Shown here: positions 50,410 to 63,952 of the stretch, one piece after another
How the letters are laid out: every line of letters starts with the position of its first letter
Position numbering within the stretch: the first letter of the stretch is position 1
Assembly (NCBI GenBank): GCA_964035775.1
Contig: OZ038313.1
Location: forward strand, 2,542,001 to 2,606,000
DNA length: 64,000 nucleotides
Source: Osedax frankpressi
Lineage: Eukaryota; Annelida; Polychaeta; Sabellida; Siboglinidae
Reading direction: 5' to 3'
Position numbers and translations under genes: made by a program
Notes under the pieces: model-generated
What the model was told of the DNA's origin: nothing
What the model saw: only the letters and a program-made list of their open reading frames with translations
The model's database searches: none

Positions 50410-51140
50410 TTACATTGTAAAATCTTGTTTAGAATTAAAATGTGGCATACATTTTCTGAAATGTATTGTCATTCGTATTCTCTGGTCACGTTCTTTGGGG
50501 TCTGCTAATTTGGTAGCTGTTTCAGAAACCAGTCTTATCGTTCTTTCGACATGCTGGGAATGACACGGTATATCTGGAAAATCAAATATATCAATATTTT
50601 CAACTGTGTATTTTCTCAAGTCTTCTGTTGAATAGCTACGAGTTAGAATTGGTTCGAGCCAATCATCAATATATAAAACGAGATTATAATAACGCATTAA
50701 AATCTATTTTTGGTAAACGGAAATATCGTATTCCATCTTTTTCACCATTTACTCTAGCTTGTAAAATACGTTTTACAGCTTCAATACTTACAATTAAAAT
50801 CGATTCTGTATGTAATAAAAATGAATTGCGAGATATCGTCCGAAAACATTCATCTCTAATTAATTCGCAATCTAACTCGTGTATATTTTCTATAAAATTA
50901 AATATATGATTTGGCTCATTGATAAATCTTGGTTAATATTTAATCGCGAACCAATTTCGAGCATAAACTTTTATAACAAATCTTACTAAATAAACAAGGA
51001 TATCAGTTTTTCACAAATTCTTTTATAATATCCTTTACAATGTTAACTACATCAACCATTCTTTATTTGCTCATAAAGATCAACTTTTGTGTTTTCAGTA
51101 AAGTAGGAGGTACATTCATTGTGAGTCCGTTAAATGTATC
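50410..51140 (-). pseudogene. Relic gene of the uncharacterised W-F-x-I-K family
   Basis: On the minus strand from 51140 downward: KVDLYEQIKNG, VVNIVKEIIKEFVKN, ILVYLVRFVIKVYARNWF then AIK, RTISRNSFLLHTESILI, AVKRILQAR, RYFRLPKIDFNA, YYNLVLYIDDW, IPCHSQHVERTIRLVSETAT and MPHFNSKQDF. These match, in order, a family I remember from invertebrates (W-F-x-I-K; R-N-x-F; H-x-E; P-C-H-x-Q-x-V-E-R; R-K-x-M-P-x-F). Its function is unknown to me. The pieces lie in about three frames, so the gene is broken. The clearest open part is the C-terminal 95 codons (50410-50697). A diverged fragment of the same family lies in kelch intron 1 (34264-34521). Confidence 0.55.
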
Positions 51141-51496
51141 GTTTTAATTCAATTAATTAATGAGTTCAATCTTTACAATACAGATGAGTAAATTATATAA
51201 ATATGGCAATATTTATAAAACACAATATGATGTATGTAATAATAAACAGTTAATTGTAAAAAATGTAATTTATAAAATCAACATTTTGTTTTTAAATAAT
51301 TAAAATAACAAATTATCTATTAATATATTTATTAAATTAGAAATAAAGATTAGTAATATATATTACCAAAAAAGAGAATATGTAAATATTATCAATAAAT
51401 ATTTGTATCTTATTAGTGGTAATATTAGGAATCTTGGAAAGGGATTCTATGATATCGCGGTGAATACCATTTTTATTAAGTACTTGTTAACTGAAT
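51141..51496. other. AT-rich stretch, no gene seen
   Basis: Equivalent of 18406-18759. Confidence 0.5.
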
Positions 51497-51815
51497 GATA
51501 TTCCAGGAATTTTTTTTTGTAATATTCCGCAACAATTTGTAAAAAATATTCCGGAAATTTCTGCACAAAAACGTAAACACCTTTTTCCGGAAAATGTATT
51601 CTAAATTGTAATCAATTATTCCGGAATATTTGGTTACAATATGGAAATAAATTTAGGAATAATTAGTTACAATTTGGAACATTATTTCCGAAATTTTAAA
51701 TTCCAAATTGTAATCAATTATTCCGGAATAATCGATTACAATTTGGAATTTTATTTTTTTATCCAAATTATATAAATTGTTCCGGATAAATTGGTTACAA
51801 TTTTAAATACATTGA
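51497..51815. repeat. ATTCCGGAAT / TAATCAATTATTCC cluster, copy 2
   Basis: Five to seven diverged units with TTCCGGA cores and AATTGTAATC(A/G)ATT or GGTTACAATTTGGAA linkers. This extended part (from about 51637) is missing from copy 1. Confidence 0.65.
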
Positions 51816-52297
51816 GAATATTATGTCATTAATAATATATTTTCATGATTGTATTTATCAGTAAAATAAGATTGTTATGCGTATTTTTGTTTAAAATGTA
51901 GTTCAAAATAGTAACATATATAAATACACATACGATGATGGGTGAATGCAAGTAGTCTTGCGATTTGACTGAACATATAATTTCTAGTACAACCAAATTA
52001 ATACACATATTTGTTAATTGCTCTACAGACATATTTAAATATTGTTTGACTTATTTTTAATACACATTTGTAATAATAACTTTGTAAGAATTCAATTTAT
52101 TTATTCCAGACATATAAACCAGGACTAGTATGCCTATAAACATGTATAATTGGTTAACGTGATTAATAATTATTCTAACTAACTGGATTCATATTTAATA
52201 ATGTTATTAAATAATATTTAAAATTATAGTATATATTTATAAAATTATAATATAATTGAAAATATAATATATTGTTCTCGCTCGTTACATTTATCTT
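51816..52297. other. AT-rich segment present only in copy 2
   Basis: With the preceding repeats it forms about 660 bp absent from copy 1 between 18891 and 18912. A 67-codon minus-strand frame (51829-52032) is weak and not called. Confidence 0.45.
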
Positions 52298-53134
52298 TAT
52301 AGAAATCAAGAACGTAATATGTCCTTACGCGGCGGGAATATATAGTACGCTTGGTTCAGATTAAAGGATACTCGTAGCAACTGGAGACAGTTGAAATATC
52401 AAAATAAATATCAGTGATATTTAATAATTACATTTAGTATATTATTTTAATGTTTAGAACAATAAGATTATAGATACATATGATACTATATAAGCATTCC
52501 ATATATACTTCTATTAACGAAATTTGGTCAATATTACGATAAAATATTTAATAAATATGGCATATATTATTACTGTTATCAAACGCCATTCTATTTATTT
52601 TAAGATATTTACAGCAACTCTATAAATTATAAAATTATTCGGGATAAAATGAATACTATAGCTAATAGTTATTAGCTATATAGATATAGCTATTAGCTAT
52701 ATCAAAATGATATTAGGAATTATCATATATCTATTTTATCTATAATAATATATTACGAGTTCATAAAATCACAGCGATCAGATCAATATCTCCTACTACT
52801 ACGATATCGAAGATTTCGTGGCAAACATTATTGACGACCTGTCATAGTCCTTCCCGTATATTCGGGCAAATTTTGAGATTTTTAAAAAATGTATTTCTAT
52901 GTTTAATAATAATTCATCTCTCACTAAAAGAAATCATTATACACCTCATAATATACAAATCGACATCGAATATTACCGTATACTTTTGATTCTATAATAT
53001 ATAATGAAATAAAGAGTATGGTGTGGACATAATAATATATTTTTTAAATAGTGAGGCATTATATAACATGTTTAAGATATCCTCGACATTTTTGTATTTA
53101 GAAATTAAACATATAAGAATGTCATTAAGTTATT
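52298..53134. other. AT-rich stretch with palindrome, copy 2
   Basis: Equivalent of 18912-19736, with the same 24 bp palindrome near 52657-52680. Confidence 0.55.
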
Positions 53135-53440
53135 GCATTACATAACAATTCTAAAGGAATTTTATATGAAGTGTAAGAAAGAACTATTGAAGGTAAGTTT
53201 ATTATTTATTGACATACTTGATAATAATAATAAATTAGGAATAAACAATGATATATATTATCACAAGATACATTAGTATCTTCATATGTGTACAATAAAC
53301 TTTTGTTTACATAAATAATAGCATTATCATAGTTAATACTTTTGTACATGGCATTATCTATAACTGACCGATGGTCAGTTTAGATGTCTAACATTCATAG
53401 ACAATTATATTAACTCTATATACATAAATACAGTTAACAT
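53135..53440 (-). pseudogene. Kelch 3' relic 1, copy 2
   Basis: Equivalent of 19737-20045, with the same indels, so it was a relic before the block duplicated. A degenerate satellite monomer follows (about 53438-53505). Confidence 0.78.
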
Positions 53441-53849
53441 TTGGTATAGATACTGTAGTACGAAGTTAGATTATGCACTATATATATAGTAAAGAGTCTA
53501 ATATAATAGATTAGATACTATATAAAATATAGTTCTTATAAATAGTAAAACTTGCATTCAAACATCTAATGTATAATTGACATATTTTATTAGTTATATA
53601 CTTCCATATTTAATATTCTAAATTCTAAAATAAAAAATAAATTTCAAGTTTTTAAAAATTTTTTTTTGATCAAACATTAATTAATCGCAATAAGAATTTC
53701 TAAAAATAATTAACTCTTGTATAATATTATTTTAATTGGGAATTTATACAATAATATTTCTATTTAATTACATAAGGAATATAATTTTAGCATAAATAAA
53801 TTTTGTATGTAATTGATTAAATATAAATTATGCGGATGAGAATTTCATT

Positions 53850-54105
53850 ACATAACAATTCTAAAGGAATTTTATATAAAGTGTAAGAAGAACAATTGAA
53901 GTAAAGTTTATTATTTATTGACACAATTTTATAACAATAACTCACACATGCATTAGAACTAAACGATGACAAGATACATTTTCAAATAATAAATATTTAA
54001 TGTTATTGTCTAATGAAATGTAAAAAACATTACCGCAGTCTAGTGTGTACATTGTACACTGTACAATAAACGTTGTATACATCAATAACAGAATTATCAT
54101 GGTTA
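53850..54105 (-). pseudogene. Kelch 3' relic 2, copy 2
   Basis: Equivalent of 20453-20735. The spacer 53506-53849 before it is the kelch 3' spacer type. Confidence 0.78.
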
Positions 54106-54318
54106 ATAGAAACTGATTTATTACTTATATTAGATTATCAGTAGATTATAAGTTAACATTACTTCCTACTGGGTTTATTGTATAGAATTACTTCCCACTA
54201 CTTTATTGTTTGGAATCCCCCTAATGGGTTATTGGTTTTAAGATCTATCTTAAATAATTATTTATTGGAATATCTTTTCACCGGGGTAAAGAATATATTA
54301 TTTTGCCAGCATTTATTT

Positions 54319-57300
54319 GTTAGATTATACACTATAGATATAGAGGACAAGTTTATGTAATGGTATAGATACTGCAATATGAAGTTAGATTATACACTAT
54401 AGATATAGAGGAGCTAGTCTAATGTAATGGAATAGATACTGTAGTATGAAGTTAGATTATACATTATAGATATAGAGGAGCTAGTCTAATGTAATGGTAT
54501 AGATACTGTAGTATGAAGTTAGATTATACACTATAGATATAGAGGAGCTAGTCTAATGTAATGGTATAGATACTACAGTATGAAGTTAGATTATACACTA
54601 TAGATATAGAGGAGCTAGTCTAATGTAATGGTATAGATACTGTAGTATGAAGTTAGATTATACACTATAGATATAGAGGAGCTAGTCTAATGTAATGGTA
54701 TAGATACTGTAGTATGAAGTTAGATTATACACTATAGATATAGAGGAGCTAGTCTAATTGTATAGATACTGTAGTATGAAGTTAGATTATACACTATAGA
54801 TATAGAGGACAAGTCTAATGTAATGGTATAGATACTGTAGTATGAAGTTAGATTATACACTATAGATATAGAGGAACTAATCTAATGGTATAGATACTGT
54901 AGTATGAAGTTAGATTATACACTATAGATATAGAGGAACTAATCTAATGGTATAGATACTGTAGTATGAAGTTAGATTATACACTATAGATATAGAGGAA
55001 CTAATCTAATGGTATAGATACTGCAGTATGAAGTTAGATTATACACTATAGATATAGAGGAACTAATCTAATGGTATAGATACTGCAGTATGAAGTTAGA
55101 TTATACACTATAGATATAGAGGAGCTAGTCTAATGTAATGGTATAGATACTGCAGTATGAAGTTAGATTAAACACTATAGATATAGAGGAGCTAGTCTAA
55201 TGTAATGGTATAGATATTGCAGTATGAAGTTAGATTATACACTATAGATATAGAGGAGCTAGTCTAATGTAATGGTATAGATACTGTAGTATGAAGTTAG
55301 ATTATACACTATAGATATAGAGGAGCTAGTCTAATGTAATGGTATAGATACTGTAGTATGAAGTTAGATTATACACTATAGATATAGAGGAGCTAGTCTA
55401 ATGTAATGGTATATATACTGTAGTATGAAGTTAGATTATACACTATAGATATAGAGGAGCTAGTCTAATGTAATGGTATAGATACTGTAGTATGAAGTTA
55501 GATTATACACTATAGATATAGAGGAGCTAGTCTAATGTAATGGTATAGATACTGCAGTATGAAGTTAGATTATACACTATATATATAGAGGAGCTAGTCT
55601 AATGTAATGGTATAGATACTGCAGTATGAAGTTAGATTATACACTATAGATATAGAGGAGCTAGTCTAATTGTATAGATACTGTAGTATGAAGTTAGATT
55701 ATACACTATAGATATAGAGGAGCTAGTCTAATGTAATGGTATAGATACTGTAGTATGAAGTTAGATTATATACTATAGATATAGAGGAGCTAGTCTAATT
55801 GTATAGATACTGTAGTATGAAGTTAGATTATATACTATAGATATAGAGGACAAGTCTAATGTAATGGTATAGATACTGCAGTATGAAGTTAGATTATACA
55901 CTATAGATATAGAGGAGCTAGTCTAATGTAATGGTATAGATACTGTAGTATGAAGTTAGATTATACACTATAGATATAGAGGAGCTAGTCTAATTGTATA
56001 GATACTGTAGTATGAAGTTAGATTATACACTATAGATATAGAGGAGCTAGTATAATGTAAAGGTATAGATACTGTAGTATGAAGTTAGATTATACACTAT
56101 AGATATAGAGGAGCTAGTCTAATGTAATGGTATAGATACTGTTGTATGAAGTTAGATTATACACTATAGATATAGAGGAGCTAGTCTAATGTAATGGTAT
56201 AGATACTGTAGTATGAAGTTAGATTATACACTATAGATATAGATGAGCTAGTCTAATGTAATGGTATAGATACTGTAGTATGAAGTTAGATTATACACTA
56301 TAGATATAGAGGACAAGTCTAATGTAATGGTATAGATACTGTAGTATGAAGTTAGATTATAGACTATAGATATAGAGGAGCTAGTCTAATGTAATGGTAT
56401 AGATACTGTTGTATGAAGTTAGATTATACACTATAGATATAGAGGAGCTAGTCTAATGTAATGGTATAGATACTGTAGTATGAAGTTAGATTATACACTA
56501 TAGATATAGATGAGCTAGTCTAATGTAATGGTATAGATACTGTAGTATGAAGTTAGATTATACACTATAGATATAGAGGAGCTAGTCTAATGTAATGGTA
56601 TAGATACTGTAGTATGAAGTTAGATTATACACTATAGATATAGAGGAGCTAGTCTAATGTAAAGGTATAGATACTGTAGTATGAAGTTAGATTATACACT
56701 ATAGATATAGAGGAGCTAGTCTAATGTAATGGTATAGATATTGCAGTATGAAGTTAGATTATACACTATAGATATAGAGGAGCTAGTCTAATGTAATGGT
56801 ATAGATACTGTAGTATGAAGTTAGATTATACACTATAGATATAGAGGACAAGTCTAATGTAATGGTATAGATACTGTAGTATGAAGTTAGATTATACACT
56901 ATAGATATAGAGGAGCTAGTCTAATGTAATTGTATAGATACTGTAGTTTGAAGTTAGATTATACACCATAGATATAGAGGAGCTAATCTAATGGTATAGA
57001 TACTGTAGTATGAAGTTAGATTATACACTATAGATATAGAGGAGCTAGTCTAATGTAATGGTATAGATACTGCAGTATGAAGTTAGATTATACACTATAA
57101 ATATAGAGGACAAGTCTAATGTAATGGTATAGATACTGTAGTATGAAGTTAGATTATACACTATAGATATAGAGGAGTTAGTCTAATGGTATAGATACTG
57201 TAGTATGAAGTTAGATTATACACTATAGATATAGAGGACAAGTCTAATGTAATGGTATAGATACTGCAGTATGAAGTTAGATTATACACTATAGATATAG

Positions 57301-60300
57301 AGGAGCTAGTCTAATGTAATGCTATAGATACTGCAGTATGAAGTTAGATTATACACTATAGATATAGAGGAGCTAGTCTAATGTAATGGTATAGATACTA
57401 CAGTATGAAGTTAGATTATACACATTAGATATAGAGTAGCTAGTCTAATGTAATGGTATAGATACTGTAGTATGAAGTTAGATTATACACTATAGATATA
57501 GAGGACAAGTCTAATGTAATGGTATAGATACTGTAGTATGAAGTTAGATTATACACTATAGATATAGAGGAGCTAGTCTAATGTAATTGTATAGATACTG
57601 TAGTATGAAGTTAGTTTATACACTATAGATATAGAGGAGCTAGTCTAATGTAATGGTATAGATACTGTAGTATGAAGTTAGATTATACACTATAGATATA
57701 GAGGAACTAGTCTAATGGTATAGATACTGTAGTACGAAGTTAGATTATACACTATAGATATAGAGGAGCTAGTCTAATGGTATAGATACTGTAGTACGAA
57801 GTTAGATTATACACTATAGATATAGAGGAGCTAGTCTAATGGTATAGATACTGCAGTATGAAGTTAGATTATACACTATAGATATAGAGGAACTAGTCTA
57901 ATGGTATAGATACTGTAGTACGAAGTTAGATTATACACTATAGATATAGAGTAGCTAGTCTAATGTAATGGTATAGATACTACAGTATGAAGTTAGATTA
58001 TACACTATAGATATAGAGGAGCTAGTCTAATGTAATGGTATAGATACTGCAGTATGAAGTTAGATTATACACTATAGATATAGAGGAACTAGTCTAATGT
58101 AATGGTATAGATACTGTAGTATGAAGTTAGATTATACACTATAGATATAGAGGAACTAGTCTAATGTAATGGTATAGATACTGTAGTATGAAGTTAGATT
58201 ATACACTATAGATATAGAGTAGCTAGTCTAATGTAATGGTATAGATACTGTAGTATGAAGTTAGATTATACACTATAGATATAGAGGAACTAGTCTAATG
58301 TAATGGTATAGATACTGTAGTATGAAGTTAGATTATACACTATAGATATAGAGGACAAGTCTAATGTAATGGTATAGATACTGTAGTATGAAGTTAGATT
58401 ATACACTATAGATATAGAGGAGCTAGTCTAATGTAATTGTATAGATACTGTAGTATGAAGTTAGATTATACACTATAGATATAGAGGAGCTAGTCTAATG
58501 TAATGGTATAGATACTACAGTATGAAGTTAGATTATACACTATAGATATAGAGGAGCTAGTCTAATTTAATGGTATAGATACTACAGTATGAAGTTAGAT
58601 TATACACTATAGATATAGAGGAGCTAGTCTAATTGTATAGATACTGCAGTATGAAGTTAGATTATACACTATAGATATAGAGGAGCTAGTCTAATGTAAT
58701 GGTATAGATACTGTAGTATGAAGTTAGATTATACACTATAGATATAGAGTAGCTAGTCTAATGTAATGGTATAGATACTGTAGTATGAAGTTAGATTATA
58801 CACTATAGATATAGAGGACAAGTCTAATGTAATGGTATAGATACTGTAGTATGAAGTTAGATTATACACTATAGATATAGAGGACAAGTCTAATGTAATT
58901 GTATAGATACTACAGTATGAAGTTAGATTATACACTATAGATATAGAGGAGCTAGTCTAATGTAATGGTATAGATACTGTAGTATGAAGTTAGATTATAC
59001 ACTATAGATATAGAGGAGCTAGTCTAATTGTATAGATACTGTAGTATGAAGTTAGATTATACACTATAGATATAGAGGAGCTAGTCTAATTGTATAGATA
59101 CTGTAGTATGAAGTTAGATTATACACTATAGATATAGAGGAGCTAGTCTAATGGTATAGATACTGTAGTATGAAGTTAGATTATACACTATAGATATAGA
59201 GGAGTTAGTCTAATGGTATAGATACTGTAGTATGAAGTTAGATTATACACTATAGATATAGAGGACAAGTCTAATGTAATGGTATAGATACTGCAGTATG
59301 AAGTTAGATTATACACTATAGATATAGAGGAGCTAGTCTAATGTAATGGTATAGATACTACAGTATGAAGTTAGATTATACACATTAGATATAGAGTAGC
59401 TAGTCTAATGTAATGGTATAGATACTGTAGTATGAAGTTAGATTATACACTATAGATATAGAGGACAAGTCTAATGTAATGGTATAGATACTGTAGTATG
59501 AAGTTAGATTATACACTATAGATATAGAGGAGCTAGTCTAATGTAATTGTATAGATACTGTAGTTTGAAGTTAGATTATACACCATAGATATAGAGGAGC
59601 TAATCTAATGGTATAGATACTGTAGTATGAAGTTAGATTATACACTATAGATATAGAGGAGCTAGTCTAATGTAATGGTATAGATACTGCAGTATGAAGT
59701 TAGATTATACACTATAGATATAGAGTAGCTAGTCTAATGGTATAGATACTGTAGTATGAAGTTAGATTATACACTATAGATATAGAGGAGTTAGTCTAAT
59801 GGTATAGATACTGTAGTATGAAGTTAGATTATACACTATAGATATAGAGGACAAGTCTAATGTAATGGTATAGATACTGCAGTATGAAGTTAGATTATAC
59901 ACTATAGATATAGAGGAGCTAGTCTAATGTAATGGTATAGATACTACAGTATGAAGTTAGATTATACACATTAGATATAGAGTAGCTAGTCTAATGTAAT
60001 GGTATAGATACTGTAGTATGAAGTTAGATTATACACTATAGATATAGAGTAGCTAGTCTAATGTAATGGTATAGATACTGTAGTATGAAGTTAGATTATA
60101 CACTATAGATATAGAGGACAAGTCTAATGTAATGGTATAGATACTGTAGTATGAAGTTAGATTATACACTATAGATATAGAGGAGCTAGTCTAATGGTAT
60201 AGATACTGCAGTATGAAGTTAGATTATACACTATAGATATAGAGGAACTAGTCTAATGGTATAGATACTGTAGTACGAAGTTAGATTATACACTATAGAT

Positions 60301-61839
60301 ATAGAGGAACTAGTCTAATGTAATGGTATAGATACTGTAGTATGAAGTTAGATTATACACTATAGATATAGAGGAACTAGTCTAATGTAATGGTATAGAT
60401 ACTGTAGTATGAAGTTAGATTATACACTATAGATATAGAGTAGCTAGTCTAATGTAATGGTATAGATACTGTAGTATGAAGTTAGATTATACACTATAGA
60501 TATAGAGGAACTAGTCTAATGTAATGGTATAGATACTGTAGTATGAAGTTAGATTATACACTATAGATATAGAGGAGCTAGTCTAATGTAATGGTATAGA
60601 TACTGTAGTATGAAGTTAGATTATACACTATAGATATAGAGGACAAGTCTAATGTAATTGTATAGATACTGTAGTATGAAGTTAGATTATACACTATAGA
60701 TATAGAGGAACTAGTCTAATGTAATGGTATAGATACTGTAGTATGAAGTTAGATTATACACTATAGATATAGAGGAGCTAGTCTAATGTAATGGTATAGA
60801 TACTGTAGTATGAAGTTAGATTATACACTATAGATATAGAGGACAAGTCTAATGTAATTGTATAGATACTGTAGTATGAAGTTAGATTATACACTATAGA
60901 TATAGAGGACAAGTCTAATGTAATGGTATAGATACTACAGTATGAAGTTAGATTATACACTATAGATATAGAGGAGCTAGTCTAATTGTATAGATACTGC
61001 AGTATGAAGTTAGATTATACACTATAGATATAGAGGAGCTAGTCTAATGTAATGGTATAGATACTGTAGTATGAAGTTAGATTATACACTATAGATATAG
61101 AGTAGCTAGTCTAATGTAATGGTATAGATACTGTAGTATGAAGTTAGATTATACACTATAGATATAGAGGACAAGTCTAATGTAATGGTATAGATACTGT
61201 AGTATGAAGTTAGATTATACACTATAGATATAGAGGACAAGTCTAATGTAATTGTATAGATACTACAGTATGAAGTTAGATTATACACTATAGATATAGA
61301 GGAGCTAGTCTAATGTAATGGTATAGATACTGTAGTATGAAGTTAGATTATACACTATAGATATAGAGGAGCTAGTCTAATTGTATAGATACTGTAGTAT
61401 GAAGTTAGATTATACACTATAGATATAGAGGAGCTAGTCTAATTGTATAGATACTGTAGTATGAAGTTAGATTATACACTATAGATATAGAGGAGCTAGT
61501 CTAATGGTATAGATACTGTAGTATGAAGTTAGATTATACACTATAGATATAGAGGAGCTAGTCTAATGTAATGGTATAGATACTGCAGTATGAAGTTAGA
61601 TTATACACTATAGATATAGAGGACAAGTCTAATGTAATGGTATAGATACTGCAGTATGAAGTTAGATTATACACTATAGATATAGAGGAGCTAGTCTAAT
61701 GTAATGGTATAGATACTGTAGTATGAAGTTAGATTATACACTATATATATAGAGGAACTAGTCTAATGTAATGGTATAGATACTGTAGTATGAAGTTAGA
61801 TTATACACTATATAGATATAGAGGACAAGTCTAATGTAA
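54319..61839. repeat. Satellite array 3
   Basis: About 113 monomers, same orientation as arrays 1 and 2. Multi-kilobase internal duplications are visible: the variant ATTATACACATTAGATATAG with GTAGCTAG recurs near 57415, 59385 and 59965, and the three-monomer run 58753-58935 recurs at 61106-61288 (shift 2353 bp). The flanks are those of array 2, but the internal variants differ. Confidence 0.97.
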
Positions 61840-62319
61840 TATATTAGATACTATATCAAATACAGTTCTAATCAATAGTAAAACTTCTATACAAACATCT
61901 AATATATAATTTATGTTTTATTATTTATATACTTTCATATGTAAACCAGTGACACATTTATCTTAATTCTGATTGGTTATTTTAATATTCAACATTCCAA
62001 AATAAAAATTAAATTTAAATTATTTGTTTTTTAATTAAACTTAATTAATTATTTGCAATAGGAATTTCTAAAAATAGATTAACTCTGTTTAATATTATTT
62101 TAATTGGGAATTTACACAATATTTCTATTTAATTACATAAGGAATCTAATTTTAGAATAAATAAACTTTGTGTAATTAATTAAATATAAATTATGCAGAT
62201 AAGAATTTCATTAAATTATTGCATTACATAACAATGCTAAAGGAATTTTATTTTAAGTGCAAAAAAGAACAATTGAAGTAAAGTTTATTATTTATTGACA
62301 CACATTAGATAATAATAAC
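61840..62319. other. Spacer between satellite array 3 and kelch-like gene 2
   Basis: Equivalent of 29012-29502. Minus-strand AATAAA signals at 62284-62289 and 62291-62296. Confidence 0.7.
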
Positions 62320-63633
62320 TCACACATGCATTAGGACTAACCGATGACAAGATACATTTTTATATACTAAAGATTTAATGTTATTGTCTAAAGAAATAGA
62401 ATATACATTAACACCTTCACGTGTGTACAATAAACGTTTGTTTACATCAATAATAGAATTATAATAGTTAATACTTTTGTATACAGCATTACCAATAACT
62501 GACCACTGGTCAGTTAAGATGTCATAACATTCACAGTCAGTTCTATTATCACCTCCATATACATAAATACAGTTACCATCTAACATAGCTATATGACAAT
62601 ATCTATTGTTTAATAAAGGAGATAAAGTCTGCCATGTGCCATTCCTATAACGTATTACATTATTAACATTATTACCACCAATAACATAAATGTCATCTCC
62701 ATCTACTACAGTTGCATGATAACCTACAACATAAGGTAAACTTTGACCTTTACTCCATGAGTCATTAGCTATGTCATAATATCTCACTTCATTACTACAG
62801 CTCCCATTACTCCTCAAGCCTCCAATAACAACTAATCTATCATCTGATGTTTCATTAACAGTTGGTAAACAGTCAAAGCAATAGTTTGTTGGGTCACTAC
62901 ACACAACTACTTCTTTAGTGGCATTGTTATATTTATACATTTTACCTCCAATAAATGATAAGATGAATAACAATTGTTTAGTTGTATAGATTACATAATT
63001 AACTTTACCAAAGTTATATTGCACTAGTCTCTCTTTAGTGGCAGTGTTGTATATGCCATCTTTTGACACATGGCATAGAGACTTAGAACTAGACTTAATG
63101 GCTCCAGGCACTTCTCTAGGCACTTCTATAGCATTGATTCTCTCTACCCCGTAATGTCTAATTAAACCCTTGGTACATTCATCATTTAAAATAGAGATTT
63201 TTATGTGTAATTGTTGTAGGAGTTTGTCTAACAATGGAACATTTGTATTAATAGATTTATTTTCTAACATCATACTTTTACTACACTGACCACAATCTAT
63301 AAGTTCTAACAATGAGTTGGCATGCGTTAGTCTATCTTCTACATCATATAGTACCCACATTACTACACACTTTACTATAGCGTACTCATCCCTAGCATTT
63401 AATTGTCTATTACTTATTATAGTTAATAATTGTGTAAATGTAGTCCGCAGAAACACATATTTCTCTAGAGTTTCTGTGTACACAGACTCTAGCTGAGACT
63501 TTACTTTCAGAAGAATCTCTTCTGGAGATATCCCCATCTCATAAGTGTAAATATACTCCAGCAAAGGAGACGAGGGGTTCGTTGGTAGATATTCGCAAAT
63601 GAATTCATTGCATCTCTTTACTATAGCATCTAC
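62320..63633 (-). CDS. Kelch-like gene 2, exon 3: BACK domain and kelch propeller
   Basis: 437 codons plus stop, the same length and acceptor (ATGCAG|GTAGAT) as gene 1. BACK-side residues are nearly unchanged from gene 1: about seven differences in about 205, counted by eye. The propeller half has about 31 differences in about 215. These fall in short runs: GLRSNGSCS for GRRGNVSYS, YVVGYHAT for YGVGGQTT, NNRYCH for NNRRWH, and KSINYYNS for TNIKSYNS. The GG and YD..W framework residues are kept. The gene looks intact as far as visible. Role as for gene 1: probable cullin-3 substrate adaptor with its own target. Confidence 0.92.
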   Translation of the reverse strand, partial: VDAIVKRCNEFICEYLPTNPSSPLLEYIYTYEMGISPEEILLKVKSQLESVYTETLEKYVFLRTTFTQLLTIISNRQLNARDEYAIVKCVVMWVLYDVEDRLTHANSLLELIDCGQCSKSMMLENKSINTNVPLLDKLLQQLHIKISILNDECTKGLIRHYGVERINAIEVPREVPGAIKSSSKSLCHVSKDGIYNTATKERLVQYNFGKVNYVIYTTKQLLFILSFIGGKMYKYNNATKEVVVCSDPTNYCFDCLPTVNETSDDRLVVIGGLRSNGSCSNEVRYYDIANDSWSKGQSLPYVVGYHATVVDGDDIYVIGGNNVNNVIRYRNGTWQTLSPLLNNRYCHIAMLDGNCIYVYGGDNRTDCECYDILTDQWSVIGNAVYKSINYYNSIIDVNKRLLYTREGVNVYSISLDNNIKSLVYKNVSCHRLVLMHV

Positions 63634-63952
63634 CTGCATTCACATTAATTGTAGTGTTAGTTGCATGGAAATATAACTTTATATCATTAATAAATCATTA
63701 ATTAGTTAATTTGATAATTTCAACTACTGCTATTATCTGTATTATTAAGTAAAGTGTTACTTATCATTGTATTAAATCTCAATTACTTATTTATTAATTA
63801 ATAAAAGTTAAATAGTTAACAAGAAATTAATAATAAATTTAAAATTAATTATAATAACTACTAATTAAGTAATTTAATGTAAAAAGAAAGATAACGAGTT
63901 ATTATTAGATTTTATTAAATACAATACATTCCTTAACAAGTAAATATTAAAC

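Noticed and set aside
51829-52032. 67-codon minus-strand frame
   Set aside because: No family, no splice support, present in one copy only.
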